Below, one piece after another: positions 1 to 3,000 of a stretch of DNA of 5,879 nucleotides; the first letter of the stretch is position 1; each line of letters starts with the position of its first letter. The translations under genes and the position numbers were made by a program. The stretch is from CAYTSW01 sp964440605 (GTDB lineage: Bacteria; Planctomycetota; Phycisphaerae; Phycisphaerales; UBA1924). A model generated the notes under the pieces. It did not search any database. It was not told the origin of the DNA and saw nothing but the letters and a program-made list of their open reading frames with translations. The stretch covers positions 1 through 5,879 of the forward strand of contig CAYTSW010000164.1 in NCBI GenBank assembly GCA_964440605.1. The letters run 5' to 3'.

Positions 1-51
1 TGCCTCGGCCACATCATCTCCGCTGGAACCGGATCGCGCAAGGTGCTCTAG
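1..51 (+). CDS. Possible 3' end of a convergent gene (partial, unidentified)
   Basis: Frame 1 of the plus strand is open from the window edge to TAG 49-51 and reads CLGHIISAGTGSRKVL. By my count 14 of 16 third codon positions are G or C, as expected for a coding frame in a GC-rich genome. The TAG overlaps the minus-strand stop through the palindrome CTAG, giving a 4-base tail-to-tail overlap. This is weak evidence: the same third positions coincide with those of the minus-strand frame that continues past the large gene's stop codon, so the signal cannot tell the two apart. The 16 residues are too few to identify a family. Confidence 0.3.
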   Translation, partial: CLGHIISAGTGSRKVL

Positions 52-3000
52 CCGGCGCCGAAGATCGACCGGATGCCCATGACGAGCCGTTCCATGGTGC
101 CCGGGCTTTGGGAGCCCACGCGCAGGTCGACGGGTGAGTCGCCTTGCTCGAAGAGCTTGCCTTCGGAAGCGGCCCGACGGTCCTGCTTCAAGCCGGTGTC
201 GGGCAACTGACCGGCCGTTGCCGACCACGTGGGCGTGCGATCTTCATCCGCTTCGATGCTCGGTCCGGCTCCTTCGATGCGAATGACTCCGAGAAGGCCA
301 CCGGAAGCTACACGGCCGGCGTTGTCGAAGACCTGGTTCTCCGCGAGTCGGACCGCGTACGTGCCCTCGGTCAGAGCGGTGGCGAGCGTGTATCGAACGA
401 CGAACCCGCCGTTGGACCCCGCCCCGGAGACTATTTGGGCGTCGATGACGGTAACGCCATCGATGAGAATGTCATTGGTGTCGAACGAGGTCAGGTCAAC
501 GCCCGCGCCGCGTCGATCGGTGAAGACGACGTCGATGGACGACACGCCGGGTTGGGAGGTGGTTCCGGGAGCAGGCGAAGCGAGCGAAGCAAGCACAGGC
601 GAGCGGTCGTAGGTGAATGAGACGTTGGCGTCAGGCCCAACGTCGACCCCCGCCGAGGACTCGACAGCGCCCGCGAGTTGGACGTTGTAGGAGCCCTCCA
701 CGGGCAGCGTCGCCAGCGTGATGGTGAGCGTATCGGAGCCGAAGCCTTCGACGACGATCGCGTCATCCGGCAGACGCCCTTCTGGCCCGAAGACCTCGAT
801 GATGTCTTCGCCGGCCACGACGACCTGCGAGAACCGGATGGTGAGGATTGGCGAGTCGTCTTCGGTGACCGAGCCATCGACTTCCGAGGCGCCCGAGACG
901 GTAAAGCTCTGGACCGCGGGGGACTGCGTTTCCTGGCCGATGACACCGACGAGGCTCGGCGGGAGCGCGTTGCCGGCCCGGTCGAACAACGTCCGGGCCG
1001 TCCGCAACTCGACGATCTGCTGCTCGGGGAGTGTGCCGTTGAGGACGATGCGGTAGACATCATCTCCACGGAAGAGGACGCGATCGATCGCCGGGAGGGC
1101 GAAGCCTCGCGAGGGGAGTGCCTGCGAGGCGATGGTGAAGAGCGAGGCGTTCACATCGGCGGCGTTCACGCCGGAGATGCCGCCGTCGATCCGAACATCG
1201 ATGAAGTCGCCACGGTCGGTCGAGCCGGTTCGGGTGATCTCGAGTGTTGCGGCGGAGCGATCGACGGTGAGCGAGAACGAAAGAGGCTCGCTGAGAAGAT
1301 CGCTGCCCCAGACGTTCGCGGCTCCGCCGATGTTGACGGTGTACTCGCCCTCCAGCATCGCTTCGGACAGGCTGATGACCGGCGTGGTCGTGCCGTTCTC
1401 GAACAGGCCGAACTCGACCGTCTCGCCGTCCGGACCGATGACGGTGACATCGGAGCGGCTGATGGTGGCGGCGGTATTGAACTCGAGTTCCAGCACCGGA
1501 CGCTGGTTATTGGTGACGAATCCGGTGTCGCCGTCGAGATTGGCGGAGATGAACCCGAGGGTCTGATTGGTGTTCGTGAACGTGCCGACGAGTCCGCCAG
1601 CGATACGGTTGCCCGCTACATCCGAGATGGTGTTGGGAGTGACGCGGACTTCGATCGCGTCGGCGAAGGGCAGCACGCCTTCGAAGAAGACCCTGTACAC
1701 GCCCCCACCGAGGTTGATCGGTTCCTCGGTGACCTGCACGCCCGAGATCGAGAAGGCTCCCGCGGTGACCGAGGAGGGGTCGACCTGTGAGTCGTCGTCG
1801 AGTCGGATGTCGATGAAGTTCCCGGTCACCGAAGCGAGAGCGCCGTTGCCCGGGCTCTCAAGGGTGACGACCGGAGCGCGAGTATCGACGATGAAGGAGA
1901 TGAAGGTATAGGGCAGCGGTCCGCCGGTATCGAGCGGGTTGCCGAACGGGTCAGTGATGGCGCTGGAGAGCGCAACGGTGTATTCGCCTTCGGGGATGTC
2001 GCTACGTAAGGCACTGGCCAGGTTGAGCGAGAGCGTGTCGGATCCGAAGCCGGAGACGGTCACACCGCTGAGCGTATCCCCGTTGGGCGCGGTGACGCTG
2101 ACCATGGAGGCATCACCGATGATGGTCTCGGAGAATCGCAGGTCGAGGTTGGAGATGGCCTGGGGCTCGACGATGAGCTCACCGGTGGTACCGATCGACG
2201 CGTCGGCGATCGTCAGTTCGGAGACCGGCGCCTGCACGTCGAGTGCGGTGAAGTTGAACGGCGTGCCGTCGAGGTTGTCGAGATCGACCGACTGAGCACC
2301 TTCGAGCGAGATGATGCCGCCGGGGCCGGTCACGAGCACATCGGCAAGACCCGAACCGGCGACGCCTCCGATGGTGTAGGAGCCGTCGCTCTGGACGGCG
2401 GAGAAGGGATCGGCGTCGCTGAGCACGCCGTCGCCATCGATGTCGACAAAGACGCTGATGTCCTGGAAGACGCTGGCGGTGACTGCACCGACGGTGCCGA
2501 CGGTGCCGCCGACCGTTCCGAACGAGCGAGCGACGTTGATGGTCATGGTGTCGGAGCGACCGCGGTGGTCGTAGTCGATCCGCGTCGAGAGATCGGGCCC
2601 GTCGAAGGCCTCGAGGGTGAAGGTGAGGTTGGGTCGCTGTGACGAGAAATCGAGGTCGACGGTGTAGCCAGCCACTCGGCCGTTGTTGCGCAGACCGGTG
2701 CCCGCGATGGTGGAGCCATCGTCAGAGATGCCGACCGCCGAGAAGAACTCGGAGAATCCGGTGTTTACGCCGAGGGTGTTCGTGATGTAGTCGTGGAGTG
2801 AGACGACGCCAGTCTCACGCGTCCAAAGGACCGCATCGGAGCCCACGCCGGCGAGATCGCGTGCCGTTCCGACGACGACTTCGCCGTTCTCGGACACATC
2901 CGCGTTCATGAATACGCTGGAGAATCCACCGTTGATGTCGTATGTCCCGAGTGAGATCGCTCGTTGAGAGTTGGCGACGCGATCGAGCGTGGTGATGAAG

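Noticed and set aside
1..17. Minus-strand ATGATG (12-17) preceded by GGAG, as a possible start of a following gene
   Set aside because: The GGAG touches the first ATG and is only 3 bases from the second, too close for a normal ribosome binding site, and only five codons are visible.
51..110. PEP-CTERM or similar C-terminal exosortase signal
   Set aside because: There is no PEP-like motif, no continuous hydrophobic helix and no terminal Arg cluster in the last 20 residues.
192..206. LPDTG (residues 1843-1847), matching the sortase LPXTG motif
   Set aside because: No hydrophobic membrane segment or terminal basic cluster of the sortase type follows; the next 47 residues are mostly polar. Probably a chance match.
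678..1790. Plus-strand open frame of 370 codons opposite the giant gene, and several shorter ones
   Set aside because: They lie wholly antisense to a long, domain-rich frame. Their translations are Arg/Glu/Asp/Gly-rich without recognisable domains, as expected for shadows of a GC-rich gene.
2484..2519. Repeated gacggtgcc units as a possible slippage or phase-variation tract
   Set aside because: Only two imperfect copies of a 9-base unit are present; any change would stay in frame and only alter the length of the GTVGGTVGTVGAV stretch.
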